Program-made: the position numbers and the translations under genes
Notes under the pieces: generated by a model
Seen by the model: the letters and a program-made list of their open reading frames with translations, nothing else
What the model was told of the DNA's origin: nothing
Databases searched by the model: none
Origin: Paenibacillus lutimineralis
GTDB taxonomy: Bacteria; Bacillota; Bacilli; Paenibacillales; Paenibacillaceae
DNA: 64,000 bases
Reading direction: 5' to 3'
Assembly (NCBI RefSeq): GCF_003991425.1
Contig: NZ_CP034346.1
Coordinates: forward strand, 4,191,501 to 4,255,500
Part shown: positions 24,086 to 33,524 of the stretch, one piece after another
How positions within the stretch are numbered: position 1 is the first letter of the stretch
Layout: each line of letters starts with the position of its first letter

Positions 24086-25093
24086 ATGACGATGACACAG
24101 GAGCAAATACAACAGTATGTCATGACATATTTGGACGCTACAGATTGCCAAATCCTTGAGAAATCCCCGTATCATGTTACCGTCAAGCTCTCACCGCAAG
24201 CGGATCGTGATCTGACGAATCGCCCCTACTACTGGGGATTCGTAGAGCGTACCGGCGTAGAGCCGGAGACGATGAGCTTCTCGTTTGTATTTGATACAGA
24301 GGCTTATGAGGCGCTGCAGGAGCAGAACGATAGCAAGAACAGTGCGCAGTCTGGCGCAGGCTCAGGACCGTCCCAGCTAGGCTCCACTCACACTGCGGGG
24401 CAGCCACCTGCTGCCGGATCGGCCGATGACAGCGTTCTTGGACGCTACTTCGGACCCATCCGCCCCCTTCCGATCCTGGGACCCGGACGGATTCAGAAGG
24501 AAGTACTCACGTTTGGAAGCCCACGACTCAAGCAAATCTTCACGGCAGCCAGACAAGGAGGACGCTGCGTATATTTGTTTGAAGACCCCGGTCAACGGCA
24601 GCGCATGACGCTCTTTCCAGCGTCCTATGAGCCCTGGCTCGGAGTCTGCTTCAAGCTGGAATTTTGCTGTGATATCAAACGGGAGGAGATGCACTTTATG
24701 GGCATCTCTCTATTGAGCGGCCGAATTGATGAACTCTTCACCAACCGGCTGGCGAGCATACAGCTTGTCCCCCGCTTGCCTGAGAATGTCAGTATCGAGC
24801 CATCCGAGCTGTCTCTTGCGGAAGGTAGAGATACCCTCGAACAGAGAATGCACGATATACTATCCACCTATGATATGTCTTGGGCAGATGCAGCGGCAAT
24901 CAGGCTGAGAGAGGAGCTTGAGCTCATTGATGCCTATTATCAACCTCTATTGAACGAATCAGATGAAGAGCGTAAGCAGGAGGTTGCCGGGCAGTATGAA
25001 GCAAGGCACAGTGAAATCCGCTGGCAGTACGAGCCGAGAATTGTCGTATCCGTCATCAACTACGGCATCTTTCACCTACGTTCGCCGCGTTGA
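24086..25093 (+). CDS. yqhG: YqhG family protein
   Basis: The 335-residue soluble protein has DVTVKLS-type strands near the N-terminus (YHVTVKLSPQADRDLTNRPY, YWGFVERTG) and a C-terminal half with repeated acidic helices ending YEPRIVVSVINYGIFHL. A Ser/Gly/Ala-rich linker (around residues 75-112) divides the two halves and looks like an expansion. It is translated immediately after yqhH, so the two probably act together. Molecular function is not established. Confidence 0.8.
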   Translation: MTMTQEQIQQYVMTYLDATDCQILEKSPYHVTVKLSPQADRDLTNRPYYWGFVERTGVEPETMSFSFVFDTEAYEALQEQNDSKNSAQSGAGSGPSQLGSTHTAGQPPAAGSADDSVLGRYFGPIRPLPILGPGRIQKEVLTFGSPRLKQIFTAARQGGRCVYLFEDPGQRQRMTLFPASYEPWLGVCFKLEFCCDIKREEMHFMGISLLSGRIDELFTNRLASIQLVPRLPENVSIEPSELSLAEGRDTLEQRMHDILSTYDMSWADAAAIRLREELELIDAYYQPLLNESDEERKQEVAGQYEARHSEIRWQYEPRIVVSVINYGIFHLRSPR

Positions 25094-25252
25094 CGGCGCT
25101 CGATCCAGAAATTGACGCTTCTCGCTAAAAGGTCACAAAAATAGAAGCATCCTGTTTCATACCCGTTTGACAGGTTGCAACACTCTTTTTGCGGCAGCTT
25201 CTGTACAATGGGACAAGCGATATAAATTAATGACAGGGGTGACTCGCGTCTA

Positions 25253-26254
25253 ATGCATGTAAATCTCCGTAAACCGATTTCACTGATGTTGAAAATATTG
25301 CTATGTACAGGTATTCTTCTTCCGTCCGGATTCGAAGCTCAGGTATTCATCGCCCGAACGCTAGCCGCACCAACTCAGACCTCTTCAATTCAATCAGCGG
25401 CACCTGTTGGACTCAGGGAATTTGCCGAAGATACGATCCTTCGTCTCTCAGCTACAAAATCCTTCGCTCACTGGAAGAACGCCGAAACGGTCATAGAGCC
25501 GCTGGGACCAGGAACTCACAGTTGGCTTGTCACCATAAGTACCGATGAACAGGACAAATCCTCTGTAGGCCACTCGACTTCAGCCGGATACCTGATCATC
25601 TCCGTGACAAACCGCGGCGAATACAAGCTGATCGAATATGGGACAGGCGAAGACTCCATATTCTCGCGCTCTACTCTTCAATCGGGTCTAGACAGTATCG
25701 GAATCAAGCTCGACTCCAATTCCAACCGTATGGTCGTCCCGCTCTATGCTGGACCTACGCTTGCAGAGTGGGGAATTGGAAGCCGCAGCAAAGAAGGTTT
25801 CTCCTATTTTCTAAATGCGCTGAATGGTGAAGATTTACCGGAAACACCGCAGAGCTTCGCCAAGCAGGCTGCCAAATATATACCTCCCGGTTCTGCCGCC
25901 GGGAGTCATCTAAATTCAGACCTGATGCCAGCCGCGCAGGCCGTACAAACAGCAGTCCATTTTGATCCATATGATAATATTATGTGGATGACAAGCAAGG
26001 CTCTGGATATTAACCCACAATCATTTGAACGGATTATTACTGCCGCTAAACGTCTCATATATGTCTCCTCTAGCGGGGACCGCACTTATTCCGTCCCGTT
26101 GCCTATATTTGGATATCAGCTGTGGAAGCAATCTTCAGCCGACGCACATTCATCCTCCGAAGCCTCAATTTACGTACAGAGCGGAACAATATCCTCACCA
26201 CGTTGGATAGCCCTCGAAGCCATGCTTGACGCTGGTAAATTCGTGGCTTACTGA
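25253..26254 (+). CDS. Secreted hypothetical protein
   Basis: The 333-residue protein begins with a basic N-terminus and a hydrophobic stretch (LMLKILLCTGILLPSG), then a small-residue region ARTLAAPTQT, consistent with a signal peptide. The mature part contains GPGTHSWLVTISTDEQD, AGYLIISVTNRGEYKLIEYG and a C-terminal SPRWIALEAMLDAGKFVAY. No catalytic motif or known family is recognised. It is a single gene, with a GGGGTGA ribosome-like site and two terminator-like hairpins downstream. Confidence 0.7.
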   Translation: MHVNLRKPISLMLKILLCTGILLPSGFEAQVFIARTLAAPTQTSSIQSAAPVGLREFAEDTILRLSATKSFAHWKNAETVIEPLGPGTHSWLVTISTDEQDKSSVGHSTSAGYLIISVTNRGEYKLIEYGTGEDSIFSRSTLQSGLDSIGIKLDSNSNRMVVPLYAGPTLAEWGIGSRSKEGFSYFLNALNGEDLPETPQSFAKQAAKYIPPGSAAGSHLNSDLMPAAQAVQTAVHFDPYDNIMWMTSKALDINPQSFERIITAAKRLIYVSSSGDRTYSVPLPIFGYQLWKQSSADAHSSSEASIYVQSGTISSPRWIALEAMLDAGKFVAY

Positions 26255-26308
26255 CCTTGCCAACCTCCCCCTGCCGTGATTTCACTCGGTAGGGGAGGGG
26301 TAGAATGC

Positions 26309-26341
26309 AAACAAGCTGCCAATTCATTCGGCAGCTTGTTT
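26309..26341. terminator. Bidirectional terminator
   Basis: AAACAAGCTGCC pairs with GGCAGCTTGTTT. A second GC-rich hairpin (CCTCCCCCTGCCG with CGGTAGGGGAGG, about 26262-26298) lies just before it. Confidence 0.75.
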
Positions 26342-26354
26342 CATTTTCTATCAT

Positions 26355-26612
26355 CTACACATTACGTGAGGTTGGGTCTCTTCCTTTAATGCGATATTCT
26401 TTCTGTGGCAATTCCTTACCTTTGACATGTATACGATGGAACGGAATTTGACGTACCCAGAGCGAGATTGAGAATGGTATCATTCCAAACCAGGTTTGCG
26501 ACCAGCTCTGTCTGCCGCGGGAACGTTCACGTCTGACATCTCTTGGTGTCTCTACATAATCAACTACCCGCTCCGTAATGTATTTCACCAGTTCATCACC
26601 CTTGCTGGACAT
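26355..26612 (-). CDS. yqzE: YqzE family protein
   Basis: This small protein of about 85 residues reads MSSKGDELVKYITERVVDYV, ETPRDVRRERSRGRQSWSQT and WFGMIPFSISLWVRQ. This is the basic, Trp-containing pattern of YqzE, which in Bacillus lies near the competence comG genes. GGGAGGTG precedes the ATG at 26612. The longer frame to 26672 has no such site. Function unknown; no com genes are visible here. Confidence 0.75.
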   Translation of the reverse strand: MSSKGDELVKYITERVVDYVETPRDVRRERSRGRQSWSQTWFGMIPFSISLWVRQIPFHRIHVKGKELPQKEYRIKGRDPTSRNV

Positions 26613-26766
26613 ATATTCCACCTCCCTTTTGTGATAGCTATCTAAACGTAGTTTGCTCCATAATCCAGTCAAATAAACTTAGTGCTGAATTTGGCGAAGA
26701 TGCATGTTTTCGCCCATTTACGCTCAATATAGAAGAAGAAAAACGGAAATCTTGAAAGGTGAGGTC

Positions 26767-27456
26767 ATGAGAAGAAAACTACCTGTTCTGCTCGCTGCTG
26801 CTCTCATGCTCTTCAGTTTATGGATCGACAGTACCCCGGTCTCGGCAGATGTTGATGACTTAAAATTCGCCTTTCCCGAACCGGTGATCCTAATCGATGT
26901 TGGACACGGCGGAATTGATGGTGGTACTTCCTATGGAGACATCCTTGAAAAGGACATCAATCTTGACATCAGCCGCAGATTGTATATGCTTCTTCGAAGT
27001 CACGGGTATCGCACAATATTGAACCGAACCGGTGATTACGCCCTGAGTGATGAGAACCGTTGGTTGAAAAGCCGTTCACGGCATATTCGGGATCTTGCCC
27101 AGCGCAAGGAGCTTAGTGAGCATGTACCCGCTTCAATTGTCGTCAGCATGCATGTCAATTGGGGACGCAACAAAGCTCGACGAGGCCCGCTAGTGCTTCA
27201 TCAGAATGATGGCCAAAGCGTGTTCCTGGCTACTTCCATTCAGAATTCGCTTGACACGCTATACAATAGCCATCGCTTACCTCAGGTTGGCGAACCTTTC
27301 TATTTGTTAAAGCATGTCGATTCGCCTGCAGTTATTGTAGAAACGGGTTTTATCAGCAATACAGAAGACCGCGCTATGCTTACTAGCAAACGCGGTCAAC
27401 AGAAGATTGCTGAGGCAATTTACGCCGGTATAGTTCAATATTTTACGGTAATGTAA
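26767..27456 (+). CDS. N-acetylmuramoyl-L-alanine amidase (Amidase_3)
   Basis: The 229-residue exported enzyme has an N-terminal signal or anchor (LPVLLAAALMLFSLWI). The zinc amidase motifs are VGHGGIDGG (first His), the Glu in GDILEKDINL, SMHVNWG (second His) and VIVETGFISNTED (catalytic Glu). The ATG at 26767 has AAAGGTGAGG; the in-frame ATG at 26704 lacks a signal-peptide context. It cleaves the lactyl-peptide bond of peptidoglycan. Size and layout resemble CwlD, the spore-cortex muramic lactam amidase, but that identity is only an inference. Its last codons overlap the convergent deacetylase gene. Confidence 0.88.
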   Translation: MRRKLPVLLAAALMLFSLWIDSTPVSADVDDLKFAFPEPVILIDVGHGGIDGGTSYGDILEKDINLDISRRLYMLLRSHGYRTILNRTGDYALSDENRWLKSRSRHIRDLAQRKELSEHVPASIVVSMHVNWGRNKARRGPLVLHQNDGQSVFLATSIQNSLDTLYNSHRLPQVGEPFYLLKHVDSPAVIVETGFISNTEDRAMLTSKRGQQKIAEAIYAGIVQYFTVM

Positions 27457-28309
27457 CCCCTAATCCCGGATTTCCGGGATTTTCTTTTGCTTGGGCCACA
27501 TCCAGCATACCTACAAAATGAATTCCCCGTTGCTTCATTTCCGGTATCGTTCGTTTCAACGCCTCTGCGGTCTTAAGTCCGCCAACCCCGACATGCCCAA
27601 TCGTGACACAGAGATTCTGCTTTTGAAGCCGTTCCTGAACCTTCCTAAGCTGTCCAGTCACATGGCTTACCGAATGAACATCATCGAGAAAAATATCATT
27701 CTGAAGCCGTGGCAGCCCTTTCTCATCACATATCTCACCTACAATCGAATGATAATTCGTCTTGCTATCTACAAAGAAGAGGCCATGTTCCTTGCATACA
27801 TCCAGAATTACACTCATGATCCGCTTATCACCGGTTATTTTCGAGCCCATATGATTATTGATTCCGACAGCGTAAGGGACATTCTTAATGGCCGCCTCCA
27901 CCTTCTCTCTAACCTCGGCATCGCTCATATTTGACAGAATCGCACCTGGGCCCAACCACTCCGGCTTCCCTTGCTTCGGCTCCATCGGCAGATGAATGAT
28001 CACATCATGTCCCTTTTCGTGAGCCATACGAGCATCCTTCTCGCTCGTTCTAAGAAATGGCATGACCGCTACGGTAAGCTTCACTGGTAGACTAAGGATC
28101 TCTTCCGTTCCTTTCATATCGTTGCCAAAGTCATCAATAATGATCGCCAGTCTCTGCTCTGCACCTGTGCTCGTCTTCAACACGGATGGAGCCAACCTAT
28201 TCCTGGACTCCTCATAAATACCAGATGCATAACTAGCTGGTACAGAACTCATCATTACTACCAACGTAAGAGCCATAACGAAACCCCATCTTGCCTTGTT
28301 GAACTTCAT
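27443..28309 (-). CDS. Divergent polysaccharide deacetylase (YibQ-like)
   Basis: The 288-residue protein has an N-terminal signal (WGFVMALTLVVMMSSVPASY). The domain signature is LAIIIDDFGNDMKGTEEILS, LTVAVMPFLRTSEKDA, DVIIHLPMEP, GINNHMGSKITGD, FFVDSKTNYHS and DIFLDDVHS. The Asp-Asp, His and Asp positions match the NodB-like metal centre. It probably trims an extracellular glycan; the exact substrate is unknown. It converges on the amidase gene with a 14-base overlap of coding ends, so both genes concern envelope glycans. Confidence 0.88.
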   Translation of the reverse strand: MKFNKARWGFVMALTLVVMMSSVPASYASGIYEESRNRLAPSVLKTSTGAEQRLAIIIDDFGNDMKGTEEILSLPVKLTVAVMPFLRTSEKDARMAHEKGHDVIIHLPMEPKQGKPEWLGPGAILSNMSDAEVREKVEAAIKNVPYAVGINNHMGSKITGDKRIMSVILDVCKEHGLFFVDSKTNYHSIVGEICDEKGLPRLQNDIFLDDVHSVSHVTGQLRKVQERLQKQNLCVTIGHVGVGGLKTAEALKRTIPEMKQRGIHFVGMLDVAQAKENPGNPGLGVTLP

Positions 28310-28336
28310 TTAACTGCGCCTCCACATTAAAATTTG

Positions 28337-28903
28337 TCAAATCAACTCTTGCTTCCAGGCTTTGCGCCGGATCCAATAAGTCAGCAGCATATCGATCATG
28401 AATAACAGCAGCAGAATTGGGCCAGCAATCGTCCATAACCCAGCCATTCCGTCATAAATCCCCTCTACAACCGGATGTATGAACTGTAGAAAAACATACG
28501 ACAACACTCCCCAGTACAGAGAGAAGCGCAGACATATATAGCCGTCCAGCTGAATGCGAGAATCTGAATAATCCCACCATCTTCGGCCGAACAGCTTATG
28601 CAGCAGCAGACCACTTACATATTCAACTACAGTAGGTATAAGCAGACAGGCTAGCCACAGGATCGGCTTGCTCTGTACAACTTCGGACAGCATTAGCAGA
28701 AATAACGGTGCAAATCCGTACATCGGTTTAAACGGACCTTTCAGATACCCTTCCTTCCAGAACACTCCTGTCGTGAACCAGCTGTACACATTCTCAAGCA
28801 GAAAGCCGCAAAGTGAATATACAAAGAAATAGAACAGCCACTCATTAAGCTCCAAATTAATCAGCCTTTCTAAGATGTCCTTATCCGAAATTGACAGCCC
28901 CAT
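28337..28903 (-). CDS. Putative ABC transporter permease, CmpB type (integral membrane)
   Basis: The 188-residue protein has about six hydrophobic segments and the CmpB signature: YSLCGFLLENVYSWFTTGVF, GPFKPMYGFAPL, TVVEYVSGLLL, WWDYSD, QLDGYICLRFSLYWG. The Pfam name suggests ABC transport, but no ATPase or binding protein is next to it. A paralogue is encoded at 58848-59417. It lies 27 bases upstream of the deacetylase start on the same strand and may be co-transcribed. Confidence 0.82.
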   Translation of the reverse strand: MGLSISDKDILERLINLELNEWLFYFFVYSLCGFLLENVYSWFTTGVFWKEGYLKGPFKPMYGFAPLFLLMLSEVVQSKPILWLACLLIPTVVEYVSGLLLHKLFGRRWWDYSDSRIQLDGYICLRFSLYWGVLSYVFLQFIHPVVEGIYDGMAGLWTIAGPILLLLFMIDMLLTYWIRRKAWKQELI

Positions 28904-28952
28904 GGCTATCCTTCCTATTATGACTGTCCATGGCTCATTTATGCGTTCGACA

Positions 28953-28979
28953 AAAAGCCCGGCATTATGTGCCGGGCTT
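28953..28979 (-). terminator. Terminator of the ROK kinase gene
   Basis: AAGCCCGGCA pairs with TGCCGGGCTT. On the minus strand the T run follows the stem. Confidence 0.8.
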
Positions 28980-29027
28980 CAGGGTTATTTTTACTTCAAT
29001 ATTTGCTATGGAGCTTCATATTCTGTA

Positions 29028-29903
29028 CTATTCTTCAAAAGCCTGCTTTGCCAATGCCAGGCCTCCACACAGGCCTGCGTTGCTGCCTAATCCCGGCGGA
29101 ACGATGTAATCGTCTATGTCGGAACTAAGGGCGGAATGCTGTACATATCCATGAAGGAGCTGACTTACCTGCTCACGAATCAACGGGAACAATTGGTTTT
29201 GGCCCATGACGCCTCCACCCAGTACAATCTTCTTCGGCGAGAGGATAAGGATATAGTTCATTAGTGCTTGTGCAATATAGTAGCTCTCCATCACCCAGGC
29301 AGGATGATTCTCCCCGAGCTCATTTCCTTTTCTATTCCATCTTGCTTCAATCGCTGGACCTGCCGCGAGTCCTTCCAGACAATCCTGATGAAAAGGACAA
29401 TGGCCTGCATAGTGATCCTCAGGATGGCGTCTGACTAGAATATGTCCCATTTCAGGATGCACCAATCCATGAATCAGATTGCCCTCAGCGACGGCTCCTG
29501 CTCCGATACCGGTACCGATGGTAATATATAGACAGCTATCTAATCCTCTGGCCGCTCCCCAAGCTGCTTCTCCCAACGCCGCGGCATTCACATCCGTATC
29601 GAAGCCGATCGGTACGTTCAGGCTGCGCTTAATATGTTCGACCACTCGGTAGCCGCTCCAATTCGGCTTAGGCGTCTCCATCACTGAGCCATATGTATCA
29701 CTCTGTTTATCCACATCGACCGGGCCGAAGCTGCCAAACCCAATCGCTTGAACTCCTTTATCCTTAAAGAACTCGACCACTCTGTCCAGCGTCTCCATAG
29801 GCGTTGTGGTTGGAAAAGATATACGTTCTTCAATATCCCCTTCCTCATTCCCGATTCCGCATACAAACTTCGTTCCTCCACCTTCAATAGATCCTAATCG
29901 CAT
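29028..29903 (-). CDS. ROK-family fructokinase / hexokinase
   Basis: The 291-residue sugar kinase has GSIEGGGTKFVCGIG (phosphate loop), GFGSFGPVDVD, FDTDVNAAALGEAAWG (catalytic Asp), ITIGTGIGAGAV and the zinc motif GHCPFHQDCLEGLAAGPAI. This matches the fructokinase branch that includes GmuE/ScrK-type enzymes, which also accept mannose in some bacteria. GGGGGAGAG precedes the ATG. It is 2.3 kb from mannosidase genes transcribed in the same direction. It could feed released mannose or fructose into glycolysis, although it has its own promoter region. Confidence 0.9.
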   Translation of the reverse strand: MRLGSIEGGGTKFVCGIGNEEGDIEERISFPTTTPMETLDRVVEFFKDKGVQAIGFGSFGPVDVDKQSDTYGSVMETPKPNWSGYRVVEHIKRSLNVPIGFDTDVNAAALGEAAWGAARGLDSCLYITIGTGIGAGAVAEGNLIHGLVHPEMGHILVRRHPEDHYAGHCPFHQDCLEGLAAGPAIEARWNRKGNELGENHPAWVMESYYIAQALMNYILILSPKKIVLGGGVMGQNQLFPLIREQVSQLLHGYVQHSALSSDIDDYIVPPGLGSNAGLCGGLALAKQAFEE

Positions 29904-29929
29904 GGCTCTCCCCCGTTCTTATACATGGC

Positions 29930-30637
29930 TTGTGCATGATCAGATATCTGTATTTTAGCAAATACAACGCATGGTTTACAGTCAAGCAATTACAAAATCG
30001 TGATACCATTCATACGAAATGTAGAGCAGGTCACATTACCGGTATAGATTTCTCTGATGAAATGCTTATTGCTGCGAGAGAAAATTGTGGTATGTTTCCT
30101 AACACGGCTTTTCTAAAAGGCAATGCCTATCATTCCACCCTGCCGGAAAATCAGTTAGATATCGTATTGGAAAGAGCATTAATCCATCATCTGAATGACT
30201 TGAATGCTTGTCTCAAAGAAGCTAACCGTATCATGAAAAAAGATGGTGTTCTGATCATCCAAGACAGAACTCCCGAAGATTGCCTTCTTCTTGGAGACGA
30301 AAATCACATCAGAGGTTTTTTCTTCGAAAAATTCCCAAAACTAGCGACTAAAGAAGTCTCCCGTCGATATGACTCTAATCAAGTACAACAGGCATTACTT
30401 ACAAATGGATTTCGAATAGATCGAATAGTTCCAATTTGGGAAACGAGACGGAGATATACTCAGTTTGGGGAGTTAAAAGAGGATTTGCTTCTAAGAACCG
30501 GACGATCCATCCTTCATGAATTGACTGATGACCAGCTTCGAGATCTGATCTCATTCATTCAAGATAAATTAATCGACCATACTGCACCTATTGTTGAGAA
30601 AGATTCATGGACCGTATGGTTTGCTGTAAAAGAATAA
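29930..30637 (+). pseudogene. SAM-dependent methyltransferase, N-terminally truncated
   Basis: From about 30026 the frame follows a class I methyltransferase: HITGIDFSDEMLIAAREN (motif post-I), LPENQLDIVLERALIHHLND and KEANRIMKKDGVLIIQD. The SAM-binding motif I (GxGxG) and preceding helix are missing. The first 32 codons of the frame (CMIRYLYFSKYNAWFTVKQL) are unrelated. The start has no ribosome site. It is probably a 5'-deleted gene; the shorter product could not bind SAM normally. Confidence 0.65.
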
Positions 30638-30659
30638 ATAACCCTTTATTTAAAGCAAA

Positions 30660-30697
30660 ACAGGCTCCTTAGCTGCAACAGCAATTAAGGAACCTGT
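30660..30697. terminator. Bidirectional terminator
   Basis: ACAGGCTCCTTA pairs with TAAGGAACCTGT between the convergent methyltransferase relic and the GH38 gene. Confidence 0.75.
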
Positions 30698-30729
30698 CTT
30701 TATGATACTCGGAAATTATCCGTATTTAC

Positions 30730-33414
30730 TTACTTGCTCCAGCTGTAGCTTACGATCTCAGCCGGCTTGATCTTATCAGTCACCTTAGCCTCTGCTGGCT
30801 CTTCCAGCAGATTGCAGCGCTGAGGAGTAAGCTCGGCGATCGACAGGCGAAGCGGCTGCTCGGCTCCGGTCATGTTGAAGCCTCTCGTCACGATCTCATC
30901 TGAATGCTCTTTGCGCTTGAATGCAGTCAGTGCGAAGGCATCCCCTTCGATCTTCATGTATTGATGATCGGCTGCATATTGTCCTGCATGCTTCGACGTC
31001 TGGTAAGCGCTGAACGGAACCTGGAAGTTCATCGCTTCATGGTATGTTCTCAGCTTATCCGCTTCATCCCCATGGAATGCAACTGCGAATTTAACCGTAT
31101 TTTCGCCAAGGCATTGCGCTTCAGGCGTCGGGAAGTAACCCCAGTCGCCAAGCTCACCTACTGCACGAAGCAGGGTCAATGCAATCGTGCCGCGATCCGA
31201 CAATACTTCGTACTCATTCAGTCCGAAGTTCGCAACAGTAACGCCGTGTTGATCGTCATGCATATTGACGAACGAGTGCTGATGCTGCGGATTCGTAGGA
31301 TTTTCCCAAGCACGATCTACCTTGTTAGGACGTTGTACCACTTCATAGATGCTCTCGGCTTCATGATATGCCGCCTCGATTCCAGTAGGGAACAACACGC
31401 GCAAGCGATGATCCTTCATTTGGTTGTTGTACGAAGTCTCGAATTGCAATTTTTTGCTGCCCTTTTGCAGTGTAATCTTGGTTGCAATCTTGAAAATAGC
31501 CGTCTCCTTGGAGCGCTGAGCTTTGCGATCACGGAACTCGATCACAGCCTTCATTTCCTCTTCCAGACGTTCATCGGCGGACACCGGAATCTCCAGCTCT
31601 TGCTCCACCAACACTTCCGCGACGAAGGCATTTGCCGATTGAACTGTAATTCTTGCCTTTTTACCTGTAGAGAGAATGGCTTTGTCTCCTTCAGGCTGCT
31701 TGAAAATATACTCATTGGCGATATCACCAACATCCTCAAATACCATCAAGCCTGTGTATTCCTTGCCTGTCTCTTTATTCTGTACATCCAGTGAACCATC
31801 CTCTTGAATGGTCACCTTCAGGAATTCATTTTCCAGCAGACGCCCTTGCTCCTTGACGATAGCATCCCCAGTTTGCAAATCTACGGCTAAACCTTCTACC
31901 AATGCGAAGGACTCCCAAGCCATAGCAGGCATTTGCTCCATGAACATCCGTACCTTCACATACCGTCCCATATAAGGCTGACGGAATTTATCTTTAGGAA
32001 GATCATAGCCGAAAGTAACACCTTCATCGATAATTTCAGCAGCAACTGTTTTGCCTTGGGCGTTCACAACTGCAAGTTCCGGAAGCTTCGACTCCTTCAG
32101 CTCATAATAGAGCTTGGAAGGCGTCCCTTGTGCAAATGGTTTTCTCGTCCATTCGATCGTTACTTCTGCTACGTCCGTCTTCGCAGAACCAGCCGTATTG
32201 AAGATAACGAAAGGCTTCGAGCCTTCAGGGAAAGCGCTGGTGTCGATCTGAGCCATCAACGCCTCAGCCGCTTCATCAGCTACGAATTTGCCCACTTCCT
32301 TCGCTTTTTTGAAGCGAGTTACCATCTCCTGGTGAACTTCATCGATGCTGCAGCCGCATATGCTATCATGTGGATGGTTCTGCATCAGCGTCTTCCATGC
32401 ATAACGCAAAGTGTCATGTGGATATTGCTCGGCAGTTGTATAAGCCATCGTTGCGAGTGGCTCGGCGATATTCTCCAACTGGCGCTCTACTTCGGTATTC
32501 ATCTGCTTCAAGTAGATACGTGCCGAAGACGTATTAGCCAGTGTATACCAGCCATCGGTTTCCTGACTAGTCAGCTCGCCGGATACCGTACTTAATTCCT
32601 TCGGCAAGTCCGCTTTCAGCGCAGCGATATATTCCTCGAAGCTACTATGAACGAACTCAATCTCAGGATACAATTCATTCGCGACGCGGATCGCAGCAGA
32701 CAGATCTTTTTGTACCGGCTGATGGTCACAACCATTCATCATCAGTAAGTGACCTGTGGAAGCGTATTGCGATGCATCCGCAAGCTTGCGTTCCCAGAAC
32801 AACTTGGCTTCTTCCTTATCTACCGGAATCTCGTTACCGTTGCTGTACCAGTTGGCAAACAGCAGGCCGAGAATTTTCGAGCCGTCCGGACCTTCCCACC
32901 ACATCTCAGAATATTGCGAAGCATATTTCTCATCATTAATAACGACATTGTTGAAGCCCGTCGGCTTCACACCACGGCCAAAGGCTGCGACATCTAGTCC
33001 AGCATCGAGCATCATTTGAGGTGTCTGTCCCATATTTCCGAACGTATCCGGGAAATAACCAAGCTTAACTGGGGAGCCCCACTTCTTGCTCTCTTCAAAA
33101 CCGATTAGCATGTTGCGCGTATTTGCTTCACTGCTGATCAGGAAGTCATCCTGCAAAATATAGAACGGGCCGATCTTAAAGCGTCCTTCACGGATGTACT
33201 TCTCCAACAGCGGCTTCTTCTCAGGACGGACCTGCACATAGTCGTCGAGAATAATGGTCTGTCCATCAAGATGGAAGCTCTTGAATTCCGGATCAGTCTC
33301 AAACAGCTCCAGCAAATCATCAACAAGCTGAATCAAGCGCATATGGTGCTGCTCATAAGGTAAATACCATTCACGGTCCCAGTGACTGTGAGATACAATA
33401 TATACTTTTTTCAT
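30730..33414 (-). CDS. Alpha-mannosidase, glycoside hydrolase family 38
   Basis: The 894-residue cytoplasmic enzyme begins VYIVSHSHWDREWYLPYEQH, the GH38 zinc-binding His and Asp. GYFPDTFGNMGQTP follows with the nucleophile region, then LMMNGCDHQP and LMQNHPHDSICGCSIDEVHQ (zinc His). A long beta-rich C-terminal half completes it. It would release alpha-linked mannose from short manno-oligosaccharides or mannosyl-glycerate-like compounds. GGGAG precedes the ATG. It follows the GH125 gene by 110 bases on the same strand, and a transposable-element relic lies in that gap. Confidence 0.93.
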   Translation of the reverse strand: MKKVYIVSHSHWDREWYLPYEQHHMRLIQLVDDLLELFETDPEFKSFHLDGQTIILDDYVQVRPEKKPLLEKYIREGRFKIGPFYILQDDFLISSEANTRNMLIGFEESKKWGSPVKLGYFPDTFGNMGQTPQMMLDAGLDVAAFGRGVKPTGFNNVVINDEKYASQYSEMWWEGPDGSKILGLLFANWYSNGNEIPVDKEEAKLFWERKLADASQYASTGHLLMMNGCDHQPVQKDLSAAIRVANELYPEIEFVHSSFEEYIAALKADLPKELSTVSGELTSQETDGWYTLANTSSARIYLKQMNTEVERQLENIAEPLATMAYTTAEQYPHDTLRYAWKTLMQNHPHDSICGCSIDEVHQEMVTRFKKAKEVGKFVADEAAEALMAQIDTSAFPEGSKPFVIFNTAGSAKTDVAEVTIEWTRKPFAQGTPSKLYYELKESKLPELAVVNAQGKTVAAEIIDEGVTFGYDLPKDKFRQPYMGRYVKVRMFMEQMPAMAWESFALVEGLAVDLQTGDAIVKEQGRLLENEFLKVTIQEDGSLDVQNKETGKEYTGLMVFEDVGDIANEYIFKQPEGDKAILSTGKKARITVQSANAFVAEVLVEQELEIPVSADERLEEEMKAVIEFRDRKAQRSKETAIFKIATKITLQKGSKKLQFETSYNNQMKDHRLRVLFPTGIEAAYHEAESIYEVVQRPNKVDRAWENPTNPQHQHSFVNMHDDQHGVTVANFGLNEYEVLSDRGTIALTLLRAVGELGDWGYFPTPEAQCLGENTVKFAVAFHGDEADKLRTYHEAMNFQVPFSAYQTSKHAGQYAADHQYMKIEGDAFALTAFKRKEHSDEIVTRGFNMTGAEQPLRLSIAELTPQRCNLLEEPAEAKVTDKIKPAEIVSYSWSK

Positions 33415-33477
33415 TCTGATCGTCTCCCTTGTTTGTTCAACCTCTTATTTGTTCGAGAACTACCTCTTAGTTTGATG

Positions 33478-33510
33478 AAGTTCATAAAGTCCGATTTTCA
33501 GCACCGAGAC
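33478..33510. repeat. Relic of the end of a MITE-like element
   Basis: AAGTTCATAAAGTCCGATTT and the following CAGCACCGAGA match, with two differences, the inverted right end of the 288-bp element at 40629-40916. A CCTCTTATTTGTT direct repeat (near 33450 and 33520) flanks the relic; the right copy is the end of the GH125 gene. Confidence 0.6.
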
Positions 33511-33524
33511 TTTTAAACACCCTC

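Noticed and set aside
30904..31794. 296-codon plus-strand ORF inside the GH38 gene
   Set aside because: Antisense to the mannosidase, rich in Cys, His and Arg, with no start signals.
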